From Faecalibacterium prausnitzii (GTDB taxonomy: Bacteria; Bacillota; Clostridia; Oscillospirales; Ruminococcaceae), in contig NZ_PRLE01000006.1 in NCBI RefSeq assembly GCF_003287495.1, forward strand, positions 1-64,000: a stretch of 64,000 nucleotides of DNA, read 5' to 3'. The notes beneath the pieces were generated by a model, which saw nothing but the letters and a program-made list of their open reading frames with translations, was not told where the DNA came from and searched no databases. The position numbers were made by a program, and so were the translations under genes. Positions 34,636 to 42,882 of the stretch are shown here, in pieces (position 1 is the first letter of the stretch; every line of letters starts with the position of its first letter).

Positions 34636-34679
34636 GCAAGGTTAATGCAAGGTTGCGGCAAGGTTAATGCAAGGTTGGC
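34636..34679 (+). repeat. Four GCAAGGTT repeats with exact 11-base period (response-regulator site)
   Basis: GCAAGGTT begins at 34636, 34647, 34658 and 34669, one helical turn apart; the whole 22-base unit is duplicated. A TAGAAT -10 lies five bases further (34684-34689), so the array covers the -35 position. This is a typical direct-repeat operator for an OmpR-family activator of the ABC genes. Confidence 0.8.
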
Positions 34680-34715
34680 GTGATAGAATACCTTACAGAA
34701 CAGGAGGTTTTGAAT

Positions 34716-35642
34716 ATGGATACAAATTACATCATTGAAACAAAAAATCTGACGAAGCAATATGGCTCGCAAAAGAGTGTGGCTGACTTAAATATCCATG
34801 TGAAGCGTGGGAGAATTTATGGTCTGCTTGGCAGAAACGGAGCCGGAAAAACCACTACCATGAAAATGCTGTTGGGCTTAACGAAGCCGACTTCCGGAGA
34901 GGTCAAAATCTGGGGAAAGTCTTTACAGGGGAATGAAAAGAAATTGCTGCCCCGTATCGGCAGCTTGATTGAGTCCCCCGGTTTTTATCCCAATCTGACC
35001 GGCACAGAAAACCTGCGTATTTTTGCTACTCTGCGGGGTGTACCAAACAATCATGCCATCAAAGATGCTCTGGATTTGGTAGGACTTCCCTACAAAGATA
35101 AAAAACTCTTTTCTCAGTATTCTCTTGGTATGAAGCAGCGGCTTGCCATCGCCCTTGCCGTTATGCACGATCCAGAACTTTTGATTTTGGATGAACCGAT
35201 CAACGGTCTCGATCCTATCGGTATTGCAGAAGTACGCTCTTTTATTCGGGAGCTTTGCGACGCAAGAGGAAAAACCATTTTGATTTCCAGTCACATTCTT
35301 TCGGAGATTTCCCTGCTGGCTGACGATATTGGAATTATCGATCACGGCGCATTGCTGGAAGAAGAAAGCCTTGCTGAACTGGAGCAAAAAAGCAGTAAGC
35401 ATATCCGGTTTACACTCTCTGATACTGCACAGGCGGCAAGAATTTTGGAACGCAATTTCCATGAAAACCATTTTTCCATACAGGACGACCACAATCTGCG
35501 CCTGCACAACCTTGATCTGCCTGTGGGGAAAATTGTAACTGCCTTTGTAGAAAACGGATTGGAGGTATCGGAGGCGCATACTTGTGAAGAAAGTCTTGAA
35601 GATTACTTCAAGCGTGTGACAGGGGGCGAAGGAATTGCTTAA
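34716..35642 (+). CDS. ABC-2 type transporter ATPase (BcrA/lantibiotic-immunity type)
   Basis: A 308-residue ATPase: Walker A LLGRNGAGKTTTMKML, signature YSLGMKQRLAIAL, Walker B LLILDEPINGLDP, H switch SSHILSE. The C-terminal part resembles BcrA. With the two permeases it likely expels or blocks a peptide antibiotic. The ATG at 34716 has AGGAGG upstream. Confidence 0.92.
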   Translation: MDTNYIIETKNLTKQYGSQKSVADLNIHVKRGRIYGLLGRNGAGKTTTMKMLLGLTKPTSGEVKIWGKSLQGNEKKLLPRIGSLIESPGFYPNLTGTENLRIFATLRGVPNNHAIKDALDLVGLPYKDKKLFSQYSLGMKQRLAIALAVMHDPELLILDEPINGLDPIGIAEVRSFIRELCDARGKTILISSHILSEISLLADDIGIIDHGALLEEESLAELEQKSSKHIRFTLSDTAQAARILERNFHENHFSIQDDHNLRLHNLDLPVGKIVTAFVENGLEVSEAHTCEESLEDYFKRVTGGEGIA

Positions 35643-36429
35643 ACTAATCAAATGCGAATTTTTGAAATTAAAACGGAAGCCCTTGGTATTTATTTCTCTG
35701 CTGCTTTCTGTTTTCATGCCATTGGCTTATGCTTTCTTTCTGGCAGATGTAAACACTGATGTGGATGCTGTAAATGGAGTGATGTCCAGCCTGTTCCAGC
35801 TCAGTGCTTATTTGCTTTTGATGCCGCTCCTTGTGATACTGGCTTCCAATCTGCTGTTTGAGGAGCTGGACAATGACACACTAAAAAACCTTGTTACCAT
35901 ACCGATAAACAGAACCAAGTTGGTGCTGTCCAAGATGCTGGTTTTGCTATTGTTTGCCGTTGGCTTTATGGCAGTTGGAGGATTGGTAAATCTTGCGGTT
36001 TTGCTGTTTCAGGGCTGGGAGCCGGTTGGGTTTTGGATCTTGTTTGGCGTTGGGATAGAAGAAGGGCTGATTATGTGGGTAGGCGCACTTCCATGTATCC
36101 TGCTCGTTGTTCTTCTTAATAAAAACTATATCGTGTCGGTCGTGATTACCTTTTTCTATACGACTGCAAATTATATCCTTTCGATGAGCGATGCGTTCCT
36201 CACACAGCCTTTTGGTTTGAATATCGGAACCCTGTTTCCGGGACCGCTGGCTTTCCGCTGGACCTTCCAATTTTATGACCAAAGCCAGACCAGTGCGGAA
36301 TTGGCAGACTTGTTGGAACGGATCAGTCCGTATTTTCTGAATGGTGTTCAGGTGTTCGGTGTGATTGTTGTGGAAGCCGTTGTATTTCTTGCGCTGATTG
36401 CGTTGGTTTACCGGCGCCAGGAAATCTAA
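35635..36429 (+). CDS. ABC-2 transporter permease 1
   Basis: A 264-residue protein with six membrane segments (for example VFISLLLSVFMPLAYAFFL and LLLMPLLVILASNLLF). It has the SpaE/MutE-like immunity permease layout with LKNLVTIPINRTKLVLSKML. The start is TTG, overlapping the ATPase gene by eight bases. Confidence 0.85.
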   Translation: MLKLIKCEFLKLKRKPLVFISLLLSVFMPLAYAFFLADVNTDVDAVNGVMSSLFQLSAYLLLMPLLVILASNLLFEELDNDTLKNLVTIPINRTKLVLSKMLVLLLFAVGFMAVGGLVNLAVLLFQGWEPVGFWILFGVGIEEGLIMWVGALPCILLVVLLNKNYIVSVVITFFYTTANYILSMSDAFLTQPFGLNIGTLFPGPLAFRWTFQFYDQSQTSAELADLLERISPYFLNGVQVFGVIVVEAVVFLALIALVYRRQEI

Positions 36430-36441
36430 GGGGGTGTAATT

Positions 36442-37257
36442 ATGTGGGATTTATTAAAAGCAGAATTGCTCAAGCTACGCCGGTGCCAAATACTTTGGGT
36501 GGGGCTGGTGGCGCTTGCACTCTGTCCGTTGGTGCAATATGGGAGCCAGCTGATTGTGGAGGCGGAGTACCGAAATCCAAACTATGATTTTTCCACTCTG
36601 TTTGAGAATGTTGTCTGGGGCAATACGCAGATGTTTTTTCCGATTTCACTGGTGATGATTGGCAGCTGGCTGATTGACAGAGAATCCACCCATGATACGC
36701 TGAAAAACATCATGACAATTCCTGTTTCCATGCCGAAAATGCTGGGAGCTAAGCTCTTTTGGGTCGGGATTTTTGCAGTCCTGCTGGGAATATACAGCGT
36801 TGGCGTTACCTTGATTACTGGATTGACGGTTGGATTATCGGGACTGACAGTGGAAGTGTTTTTTCATGGAGGTACACAGATCGTGTTGGCAGCTCTGACG
36901 ACCTATTTGGTCTGTATGCCGCTGATCTTGATTTTTGGGCAGATCCGAGGGGCATATCTGGGAGGTTCCATTCTGGCGTTTTTCCTTGGATATAGCATGC
37001 TGTTCTTCAAAGGCGGTATCCTTGCCAGCATCTATCCGTTTTCTGCTGCGCTGATTTTAGTGGGCTTTGACATGAGTGGATATGCCGGAACAACCACAGC
37101 CCCGAATCCTTTGCTGGCAGTCATTGGGGTTGGCATCATGGTTCTCTGGGCGGTGCTGTTGTTACTGATGTCCAGTAACAAAAAAGAAATAAAATCCCGT
37201 AAACAGGCAAATTCCAAGGGAAAAGGAAAGCGTGCTGTACGCAGGAAAGGAAGGTGA
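36442..37257 (+). CDS. ABC-2 transporter permease 2
   Basis: A 271-residue protein with six membrane segments and HDTLKNIMTIPVSMPKMLGAK, parallel to permease 1, so the pair forms the membrane part of the same exporter. The basic tail KSRKQANSKGKGKRAVRRKGR (residues about 250-270) is unusual. GGGGTG precedes the ATG. Confidence 0.85.
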   Translation: MWDLLKAELLKLRRCQILWVGLVALALCPLVQYGSQLIVEAEYRNPNYDFSTLFENVVWGNTQMFFPISLVMIGSWLIDRESTHDTLKNIMTIPVSMPKMLGAKLFWVGIFAVLLGIYSVGVTLITGLTVGLSGLTVEVFFHGGTQIVLAALTTYLVCMPLILIFGQIRGAYLGGSILAFFLGYSMLFFKGGILASIYPFSAALILVGFDMSGYAGTTTAPNPLLAVIGVGIMVLWAVLLLLMSSNKKEIKSRKQANSKGKGKRAVRRKGR

Positions 37258-37262
37258 TACCT

Positions 37263-37724
37263 GTGAAGAAAATAGTTCTATCATTATGCTTGATACTGTT
37301 GGGCGCTTCTGTGCTTTCCGGTTGTACAAAAGATGAAGTTCTCGATCAGTATAACAATATTGTTCAGTCTGCTGGTTCCATAGCACTTACCGGAAATTCA
37401 TCCTTACAAGGTACGAAAGAAAAAGGAATTGATGATTATACAGGAAGCTATACAGCCAACTATGAGGATTTTTCAGATACAGAGTATTTGTTCGGCGGAA
37501 CTTCCATAAAGCGTGAAGCGGGTAAGGATCTGTCTATTGACTGCGCGCTGGAGGTTACGGATGGAACTGCAAAAGTATTTTGGATTTCTGAAGCTGATGA
37601 AGAAGTCACTTTGCTTGAAACAACCGGAACATATAGTGATACAATTACACTCCCTGAAGGTGGAAACTATATCGGCATTGAATGTGAAAATTTCACTGGA
37701 AGCATTGAATTGAATATGGAGTAA
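37263..37724 (+). CDS. Small lipoprotein of the ABC cargo operon
   Basis: A 153-residue protein with a lipoprotein signal: MKKIVLSLCLILLGASVLSGC, lipobox LSGC. The mature part is acidic and beta-rich, with no recognised family. A GTG start at 37263 is preferred because AGGAAGGTG lies seven bases upstream; an in-frame GTG at 37254 overlaps that site. Location in the operon suggests a surface-anchored immunity lipoprotein like SpaI or LanI. Confidence 0.7.
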   Translation: MKKIVLSLCLILLGASVLSGCTKDEVLDQYNNIVQSAGSIALTGNSSLQGTKEKGIDDYTGSYTANYEDFSDTEYLFGGTSIKREAGKDLSIDCALEVTDGTAKVFWISEADEEVTLLETTGTYSDTITLPEGGNYIGIECENFTGSIELNME

Positions 37725-37793
37725 CATTCTGCCGGACGACGGCAAAAGAAAAAAAGCCGTCGTAAAGCAGACACATTTCCACGCGCCTATGAA

Positions 37794-37830
37794 GCGGCGG
37801 CTTTGATTTGCAGAGCCGCCGTTTCTTTTC
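37794..37830 (+). terminator. Terminator after the ABC cargo operon
   Basis: Stem GCGGCGGCT / AGCCGCCGT with a T-rich tail. Another hairpin (CGACGGC/GCCGTCG, 37736-37762) lies just before it. The stretch 37725-38178 is otherwise gene-poor, apart from the small ORF at 37899. Confidence 0.7.
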
Positions 37831-37898
37831 GTTTATCCTAAACCAACGACGACCTAACACCGTGTAAATCCACGGCGGCACATAGGAGGATTGCCGCC

Positions 37899-38006
37899 GT
37901 GTCTATTTTTGCCTTTTTTCACAGTGCCCGTGATCTGCACCAGCTAAAAAAAGCCTGTTCCCAGCAGCGGAGCAATGCGGTCAGCAGTATGCACTATACC
38001 ATGTAA
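37899..38006 (+). CDS. Possible 35-residue small protein
   Basis: A GTG-started frame (MSIFAFFHSARDLHQLKK...) follows AGGAGG with a nine-base gap. It ends before an array of hairpins (38020-38110). No family is recognised. The good ribosome site is the only real support. Confidence 0.3.
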   Translation: MSIFAFFHSARDLHQLKKACSQQRSNAVSSMHYTM

Positions 38007-38178
38007 CTGAACAACAAAATATACTCTATTACGCTCGTATGGCTTTATGCCGTCCGGGCGCTTTTTTGTCCTTATGGAGCCGGAACATCGGGTCAGCATG
38101 GCCCGAACTTTATCCCCGGTGCCGCTCCCCGCCGCCTCATTCAGATTTACCCAAAAAATCTGAATGGAGGAAAGGCAG

Positions 38179-38592
38179 ATGGAAGTTACCATCAATTATA
38201 ACGGACAAGTTGTGGCCGTGGAGGTCACGCTGGAAGTCTATGAATTTCTTGACCGGGCCGATCACAAAACGGAGAACCTGTTTCATGAACAGCGGCGGCA
38301 TTGGGATGGCCGGGAGTTTGACGAGTACATCATTACCACCGAGGGTGTAGGAGCCTACGGTGAAACGCCGGAAGAATACCTTTGCCGCATGGAAACGCTG
38401 CATGAGCTGATGGCGGTTCTGGACACCTGTACCGAGGCTCAGCGCCGCCGGTTCCTGCTCTATGCGCTTGACGGGCTGAGCCTTGCAGAGATCGGTGTGC
38501 TGTGCGGCTGCTCCAAAGTGGCTGTGTATCAAAGTGTGGAGGCGGTCAGAAAAAAATTTATAAATTTCTTTGAGAACAGGCTTAACGAATGA
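38179..38592 (+). CDS. Sigma-70 region-4-like small protein 1
   Basis: A 137-residue protein. The C-terminal half has LDTCTEAQRRRFLLYALDGLSLAEIGVLCGCSK, a sigma region 4 type HTH (about 80-125). The N-terminal half (DRADHKTENLFHEQRRHWDG) is helical and charged. GGAGG eight bases upstream favours the ATG at 38179. First of three tandem related genes before the relaxase; such proteins often control ICE or IME transcription. Confidence 0.75.
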   Translation: MEVTINYNGQVVAVEVTLEVYEFLDRADHKTENLFHEQRRHWDGREFDEYIITTEGVGAYGETPEEYLCRMETLHELMAVLDTCTEAQRRRFLLYALDGLSLAEIGVLCGCSKVAVYQSVEAVRKKFINFFENRLNE

Positions 38593-38695
38593 CCTGTTTT
38601 CTGGCTACCAAGTGAAAGGGATCATTTCCCTTATCTCAGCGAGGGGCGGACAGCGGACGAGCTGCCCGCCTCTCCGATTTTCAGGAGGTAAGCCT

Positions 38696-39148
38696 ATGAA
38701 AACAATCAATCTGCGGTGGATGTATCCCCACTACCGGCATGACGAGTTTGTGGATGTTACGGACGAGGTATGGGCAGCGATGTATCAGGCCCAGCGGGAG
38801 ATGGAGAACTATGAGCGTCGGAAAGTCTACCACCGCGCCTACTACTCTCTGGACGCATACAGCTGGCTGGAAAATTACGCACTGGAACACAGCAGATCGC
38901 CGGAAGATATTTTGCTGGAACGAGAAGAAATGACCACCCGCCTGCACCTGATAGCAGCTCTGCTGGTGGCTCTGACTCATGCCACTCCGACACAGGCCCG
39001 CCGTGTTCACGCCTACTACATTGCCGGTATCAAGCAGCCGGAAATCTCCCGGAGAGAGGGCGTCCACAGCAGCAAGGTCAGCGTTTCCATCCGTCGGGGT
39101 CTGCGGAATATGCGCCGCTGCTATGATGACCTTTTTCAAACAGAGTGA
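38696..39148 (+). CDS. Sigma-70 region-4-like small protein 2
   Basis: A 150-residue protein: INLRWMYPHYRHDEFVDVTDEVW at the start; HATPTQARRVHAYYIAGIKQPEIS and SKVSVSIRRGLRNMRR form a region-4-like HTH. CAGGAGGTAAG precedes the ATG. It resembles protein 3 over its full length, which suggests an old tandem duplication. Confidence 0.75.
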   Translation: MKTINLRWMYPHYRHDEFVDVTDEVWAAMYQAQREMENYERRKVYHRAYYSLDAYSWLENYALEHSRSPEDILLEREEMTTRLHLIAALLVALTHATPTQARRVHAYYIAGIKQPEISRREGVHSSKVSVSIRRGLRNMRRCYDDLFQTE

Positions 39149-39158
39149 GGGCGTGCCT

Positions 39159-39620
39159 ATGCAGACCATCAATCTCAAACAATATTATCCATTTTGCAAA
39201 GAGGACATTTTTGTGGAGGTGTCCGATGAGATCGTCGAAGCGTTTCTTCTGGACAAGAGAGCCGAGGCCGCCAGAGATCGCAAGATGTTCCGGTATAAGG
39301 CGTTTTATTCCCTCGATTGTAACGATGGAATCGAAAATGCCGCCATCGGCTGGGCGCAGCCATCGCCGGAGGACTACCTGATAGAAAAAGAAGAATTAGC
39401 CGAATACGAAGAATTGATACGGCGATTGTACGAAGCCATTTCTTCCCTGCCGCCTATGCAGGCTCGCCGTGTCCATGCCCGCTATATGCTGGGTATGAAA
39501 GTGAAAGATATTGCCGCAATGGAGGGTATCACGCCATCACAGGCGGGAAAATCCATCCATGCCGCACTGCGGAGGCTGCGCCGGTACTTTGCTCGACAGA
39601 AATGGACGGTCAATCTATGA
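39159..39620 (+). CDS. Sigma-70 region-4-like small protein 3
   Basis: A 153-residue protein: INLKQYYPFCKEDIFVEVSDEI, then LPPMQARRVHARYMLGMKVKDIA and PSQAGKSIHAALRRLRRYF. Clearly a paralogue of protein 2 (QTINL/KTINL start, QARRVHA core). The gap to protein 2 is 10 bases. The start at 39159 follows GTGAGGGCGTG. Confidence 0.75.
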   Translation: MQTINLKQYYPFCKEDIFVEVSDEIVEAFLLDKRAEAARDRKMFRYKAFYSLDCNDGIENAAIGWAQPSPEDYLIEKEELAEYEELIRRLYEAISSLPPMQARRVHARYMLGMKVKDIAAMEGITPSQAGKSIHAALRRLRRYFARQKWTVNL

Positions 39621-39648
39621 GTATTTCCAAAGAAAAGAGGTGCCTGAC

Positions 39649-39939
39649 ATGAACGAAAAAATTACAGCCCACCATCAAAAAGAAGAACGGGAGAAAGTCC
39701 TGAAGGAGATTCGGCAGCTTGAAAACCGAAAGAAGATTTTGGAGAACAAGCAGTGGAACGAAGAACGCAGGGTTCGCACCCGCCGCCTGATTGAGCGCGG
39801 AGCCGTTTTGGAGGGGATTTTCCCGTTGGCTCCTGACCTTTCCGGCGCAGAGGTCAAAGCATTTCTGATTACCCTGTCCCATCTTCCGGGGGCTGCGGAA
39901 TTGACTGCAAACCTGCCAAAATCCGGGGACACGCCATAA
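39649..39939 (+). CDS. DUF3847 family protein
   Basis: A 96-residue coiled-coil protein (HHQKEEREKVLKEIRQLENRKK, then RTRRLIERGAVLE). DUF3847 proteins are regularly encoded just before MobQ relaxases in Clostridia and may be relaxosome accessory factors. AGAGGTG precedes the ATG. The oriT-like sequence follows directly. Confidence 0.75.
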   Translation: MNEKITAHHQKEEREKVLKEIRQLENRKKILENKQWNEERRVRTRRLIERGAVLEGIFPLAPDLSGAEVKAFLITLSHLPGAAELTANLPKSGDTP

Positions 39940-39943
39940 GTCC

Positions 39944-39996
39944 CTTGTTTACAAGGGCGCACTTATACACCGTTGCCGGTGCTGTGCGCCCTGCCG
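39944..39996 (-). other. oriT of the nested element (pIP501/RSF1010-type nick region)
   Basis: On the minus strand TATAAGTGCGCCCTTGT matches the TAAGTGCGCCCT nick consensus known for MobQ-type relaxases such as pIP501 TraA. A small dyad (CCCTTG/CAAGGG) lies next to it, and AGGGCGCAC is repeated in inverted form at GTGCGCCCT about 20 bases on. It is directly upstream of the MobQ gene. Nicking is inferred from family knowledge. Confidence 0.7.
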
Positions 39997-40134
39997 GGGG
40001 CATTGCGTACTTCGTCCGCGATGGGGCGCTACACTCCCCAAACCCCTTGTGCGCCCCGCGCAGCCAAACACCCGCTTCGCGTTTGTTCGGCTCCACGGAG
40101 CCTGAAATATCCCCGCCGAAAGGAGGTGCCACCC

Positions 40135-41571
40135 ATAGATTTCTGTCATATCCCCGTCAGTATTATCAAGCGCAGCGCAGGCCGTTCTGCTGTTGCCGCA
40201 GCTGCTTACCGCAGCGGAACCAAGCTGACAAATGAATGGGACGGCATGACCCACGACTACACCCGGAAAGGCGGCATTGTTCATGCGGAGATCATGCTGC
40301 CTGCCCACGCGCCGCCGGAATTTGCAGACCGATCTATCCTCTGGAACAGCGTGGAGCAAATCGAGAAAGCAAGGGACAGCCAGCTTGCCCGCGAGATTGA
40401 AGCAGCCCTGCCCCGTGAACTGTCCGGCGAAGAGCAGCTTGCCCTTGTGCGTGCCTATGTGAAGGACAACTTTGTAGACAAAGGAATGTGCGCCGACTTT
40501 GCTATCCATGACAAGGGAACCGGCAACCCTCATGTCCATATCATGCTGACGCTCCGGCCTCTGAAAGAAAATGGACAGTGGGGCGCAAAGTGCCGCAAGG
40601 CATACGACCTGGACGAAAACGGCCAGCGTATCCCGGACGGGAAAGGCGGCTGGAAGAACCACCGGGAGGACACCACCGACTGGAACGACAAAGGAAATGT
40701 GGAGATTTGGCGGGCGGCATGGGCGGCCTGCACCAACCGGGCATTGGAGGCCGCCGGTCATCCCGCCCTGGTAGACCACCGCAGCTACAAGCGGCAGGGC
40801 ATTGATAAGATTCCCTCTGTCCATCTGGGGCCAGCCGCCAGCCAAATGGAAAAGCGCGGCATCCGCACCGACAAGGGTGAAGTAAACCGGCAGATCGCCG
40901 CCGACAACAAGCTGCTGAAAGAAATCAAAGCCCGCATTACCCGTCTTTATCTCTGGTCGAAAGACGAAGCGGAAAAACCACAAACGCAGCAAAGCAGCTT
41001 GACCGCCTTGTGGGAAGCCCAGCAGCAGTTGAACGCTCCCCGCACCCGCACCGGCAAAATCCGGGCTTTGCAGGAAAGCGCTGCACTATTCAGCTTTTTA
41101 CAGGCAAACGGCATCCAGTCTATGCAGCAGCTTCATGAAAAAATCGCTGATATGAACAGCCGTTACTATGACCTGCGGGGAAAGATCGTCAAGGCCGAGC
41201 GCCGGATCACTACCCTTACCGAGCGCGGGGAGATGTGGAAACAGTACAACCAGTACAAGTCCATCCACAAGCAGTTTGCCAAAGTAAAGCCGGAAAAACG
41301 GGAACAGTTTGAACAGCGCCACAGCCGGGAACTGATTCTGTATGACGCAGCGGCCCGGTATCTGAAAGAACTGAAAGACAGCGGCGAGGCAATCACCCCA
41401 AAGGCATGGCAGCTGGAAATTGACCAGCTGGCCGCTGGAAAGCAGACGGACACGCTTGCCATGAAAGCCATGCGGGAGGATTTGAAAGCAGTGGAACGGC
41501 TCCGCAAAACCGCCGAGCAGTTGTCCCGACAGGAACTGGACAAACCTCACGACCGGGAACCGGAGCGGTAA
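40135..41571 (+). CDS. mobA: MobA/MobL (MobQ) family relaxase with probable ATA start
   Basis: A 478-residue relaxase. SIIKRSAGRSAVAAAAYRSG is the MobQ N-terminal motif and NPHVHIMLTLR holds the metal-binding histidines (about 135-145). The C-terminal third is coiled coil. The only start near the strong AGGAGGTG (40121-40128) is ATA at 40135; no ATG, GTG or TTG lies at a suitable distance. Upstream ATGs would add an R/P-rich stretch that overlaps oriT. It should nick the adjacent oriT and mobilise the element. Confidence 0.85.
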   Translation: MDFCHIPVSIIKRSAGRSAVAAAAYRSGTKLTNEWDGMTHDYTRKGGIVHAEIMLPAHAPPEFADRSILWNSVEQIEKARDSQLAREIEAALPRELSGEEQLALVRAYVKDNFVDKGMCADFAIHDKGTGNPHVHIMLTLRPLKENGQWGAKCRKAYDLDENGQRIPDGKGGWKNHREDTTDWNDKGNVEIWRAAWAACTNRALEAAGHPALVDHRSYKRQGIDKIPSVHLGPAASQMEKRGIRTDKGEVNRQIAADNKLLKEIKARITRLYLWSKDEAEKPQTQQSSLTALWEAQQQLNAPRTRTGKIRALQESAALFSFLQANGIQSMQQLHEKIADMNSRYYDLRGKIVKAERRITTLTERGEMWKQYNQYKSIHKQFAKVKPEKREQFEQRHSRELILYDAAARYLKELKDSGEAITPKAWQLEIDQLAAGKQTDTLAMKAMREDLKAVERLRKTAEQLSRQELDKPHDREPER

Positions 41572-41678
41572 GGGCTACCGCGTTTTGGCGTACTCCTTTT
41601 AGGTGCGTCGCGTTTCACGACACCCTTTTGCACACAGAAAAACCGCCGTACAGGTTTCCCCATACGGCGGCAGTCGGT

Positions 41679-41969
41679 TTATTTGCCGAACAAGTCGCTG
41701 TGTGTGCCGGTGCGGGCCAGCGTCAGCACCAGAACATCATCTTCTATGCGGTAGACAAGCAGCCAGTCCGGGAGAATATGACATTCCCGATGGCCTGCCC
41801 AATCGCCGGACAGGTCATGGTCACGGTTCTTATCCGGCAGCGGTTCGCCCATCGCCAGCAACGCTACGACCTGCTCCAGCAGCTCGATCTTCAAGCCACG
41901 CTTGATGGCTCGTTTGTAGTCTTTTTTGAAACTGGTCGTGTACTTGACGGTATATTTGGTTTCTTTCAT
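41679..41969 (-). CDS. yafQ: YafQ-family mRNA interferase toxin
   Basis: A 96-residue RelE-fold toxin. The catalytic histidines and aspartate of YafQ are recognisable in DHDLSGDWAGHRECHILPDWLLVYR, with a terminal ARTGTHSDLFG carrying H and F. It cleaves ribosome-bound mRNA in relatives. The start overlaps the antitoxin stop by four bases. Confidence 0.9.
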   Translation of the reverse strand: MKETKYTVKYTTSFKKDYKRAIKRGLKIELLEQVVALLAMGEPLPDKNRDHDLSGDWAGHRECHILPDWLLVYRIEDDVLVLTLARTGTHSDLFGK

Positions 41970-42244
41970 CTTTTCAGGTCAGCAAACAACTCGTCAAGGT
42001 CATTGTAGCCCTTTACAGACGGGTCTTTTGCAATCCTTTCCGCTTCCAGCATGGCAGCAACCGTTTCTTTGTTCGGCTGTTCCAGCCTTACTTCAAAGGG
42101 AATGCCGCCTTCACGAAGCGACTGGCGCACAAAGATGTTAAACGCCGTAGTCAGGTTCATGCCAAGTTCAGTAAACAGTGCGTCCGCCTGCGCTTTCAAA
42201 TCTGCGTCCATGCGGATACTGATGTTTGTGGTATTTCCAGCCAT
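41966..42244 (-). CDS. dinJ: RelB/DinJ-family antitoxin
   Basis: A 91-residue protein with ribbon-helix-helix NISIRMDADLKAQADALF and GMNLTTAFNIFVRQSL, the DinJ signature. The ATG at 42244 is preceded by AAAGGGG. It neutralises YafQ and should repress the promoter upstream. Confidence 0.9.
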   Translation of the reverse strand: MAGNTTNISIRMDADLKAQADALFTELGMNLTTAFNIFVRQSLREGGIPFEVRLEQPNKETVAAMLEAERIAKDPSVKGYNDLDELFADLKR

Positions 42245-42273
42245 ACGATCAACCCCTTTCTGCTGGCAATTAT

Positions 42274-42315
42274 AGTATATGCCATTTGCACGAAGAAAAC
42301 AATACTTTGCACGAA
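42274..42315 (-). promoter_or_regulatory. dinJ-yafQ promoter and operator repeats
   Basis: Minus-strand TTGTTT (42297-42302), 17 bases, TATACT (42274-42279). Two direct copies of TTCGTGCAAA (42285-42294 and 42306-42315), 21 bases apart, bracket the -35 and are likely antitoxin sites. Confidence 0.6.
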
Positions 42316-42370
42316 TATTTAATAATAAATTCATTTGAGGAGGTTGCCGGCTTTATGAAAGAAATCATTT

Positions 42371-42769
42371 ATGAAGAACAATAAGTCTGAACCTATCCCC
42401 GTCATGGATTACCGCCAGTACCGCAGAGTGCGGAGGCTGGTGCATGAGTGCTGTAACTACATCGACGGAAACTGTATCGCCCTGGACGATGGGGAAGAAT
42501 GTGTCTGTGTCCAGTCTATTTCCTACTCCCTGTTGTGCAGGTGGTTTCGGGCGGCGGTATTGCCGCAGGATAAGGAACTGGAAACGGCACTGTTCCACCG
42601 GCTGAATGCGAAGAAGTGCGCCGTATGCGAGGCGCTGTTTACCCCCGGTTCCAACCGGGCCAAATACTGCCCGGAATGTGCCGCACGCATGAAGCGGATC
42701 AACGCCGCAAAGCGCAAGCGGAAACAACGGGAGAAATGTCACGCTTTAGGGGCTGAAAAACCCTTGTAA
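42371..42769 (+). CDS. Cysteine-rich VLP-type zinc protein
   Basis: A 132-residue protein. YRRVRRLVHECCNYIDGNCIALD with CVCVQ, and the C-terminal KKCAVCEALFTPGSNRAKYCPECAARM provide two Cys clusters typical of the cysteine-rich VLP family found in IMEs of Clostridia. It is probably a zinc-ribbon DNA-binding protein; the role is unknown. A short CCTTG/CAAGG hairpin with T6 follows at 42762. Confidence 0.7.
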   Translation: MKNNKSEPIPVMDYRQYRRVRRLVHECCNYIDGNCIALDDGEECVCVQSISYSLLCRWFRAAVLPQDKELETALFHRLNAKKCAVCEALFTPGSNRAKYCPECAARMKRINAAKRKRKQREKCHALGAEKPL

Positions 42770-42882
42770 ATCAAGGCTTTTTTCGAGGGTGTCAAAGGCA
42801 GGCTGATAGATTTATCCTCTGACCCCTAAAACGGCCTTAAAATGCGTACAGAATCCCAAGAGAAACCCCAAGGAGGAACCCT

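Noticed and set aside
34636-34679. CRISPR-like repeats
   Set aside because: Units of 8 bases with 3-base spacers at an 11-base period directly before a -10 box are an operator, not a CRISPR array. No cas genes or CRISPR array are seen in the window.
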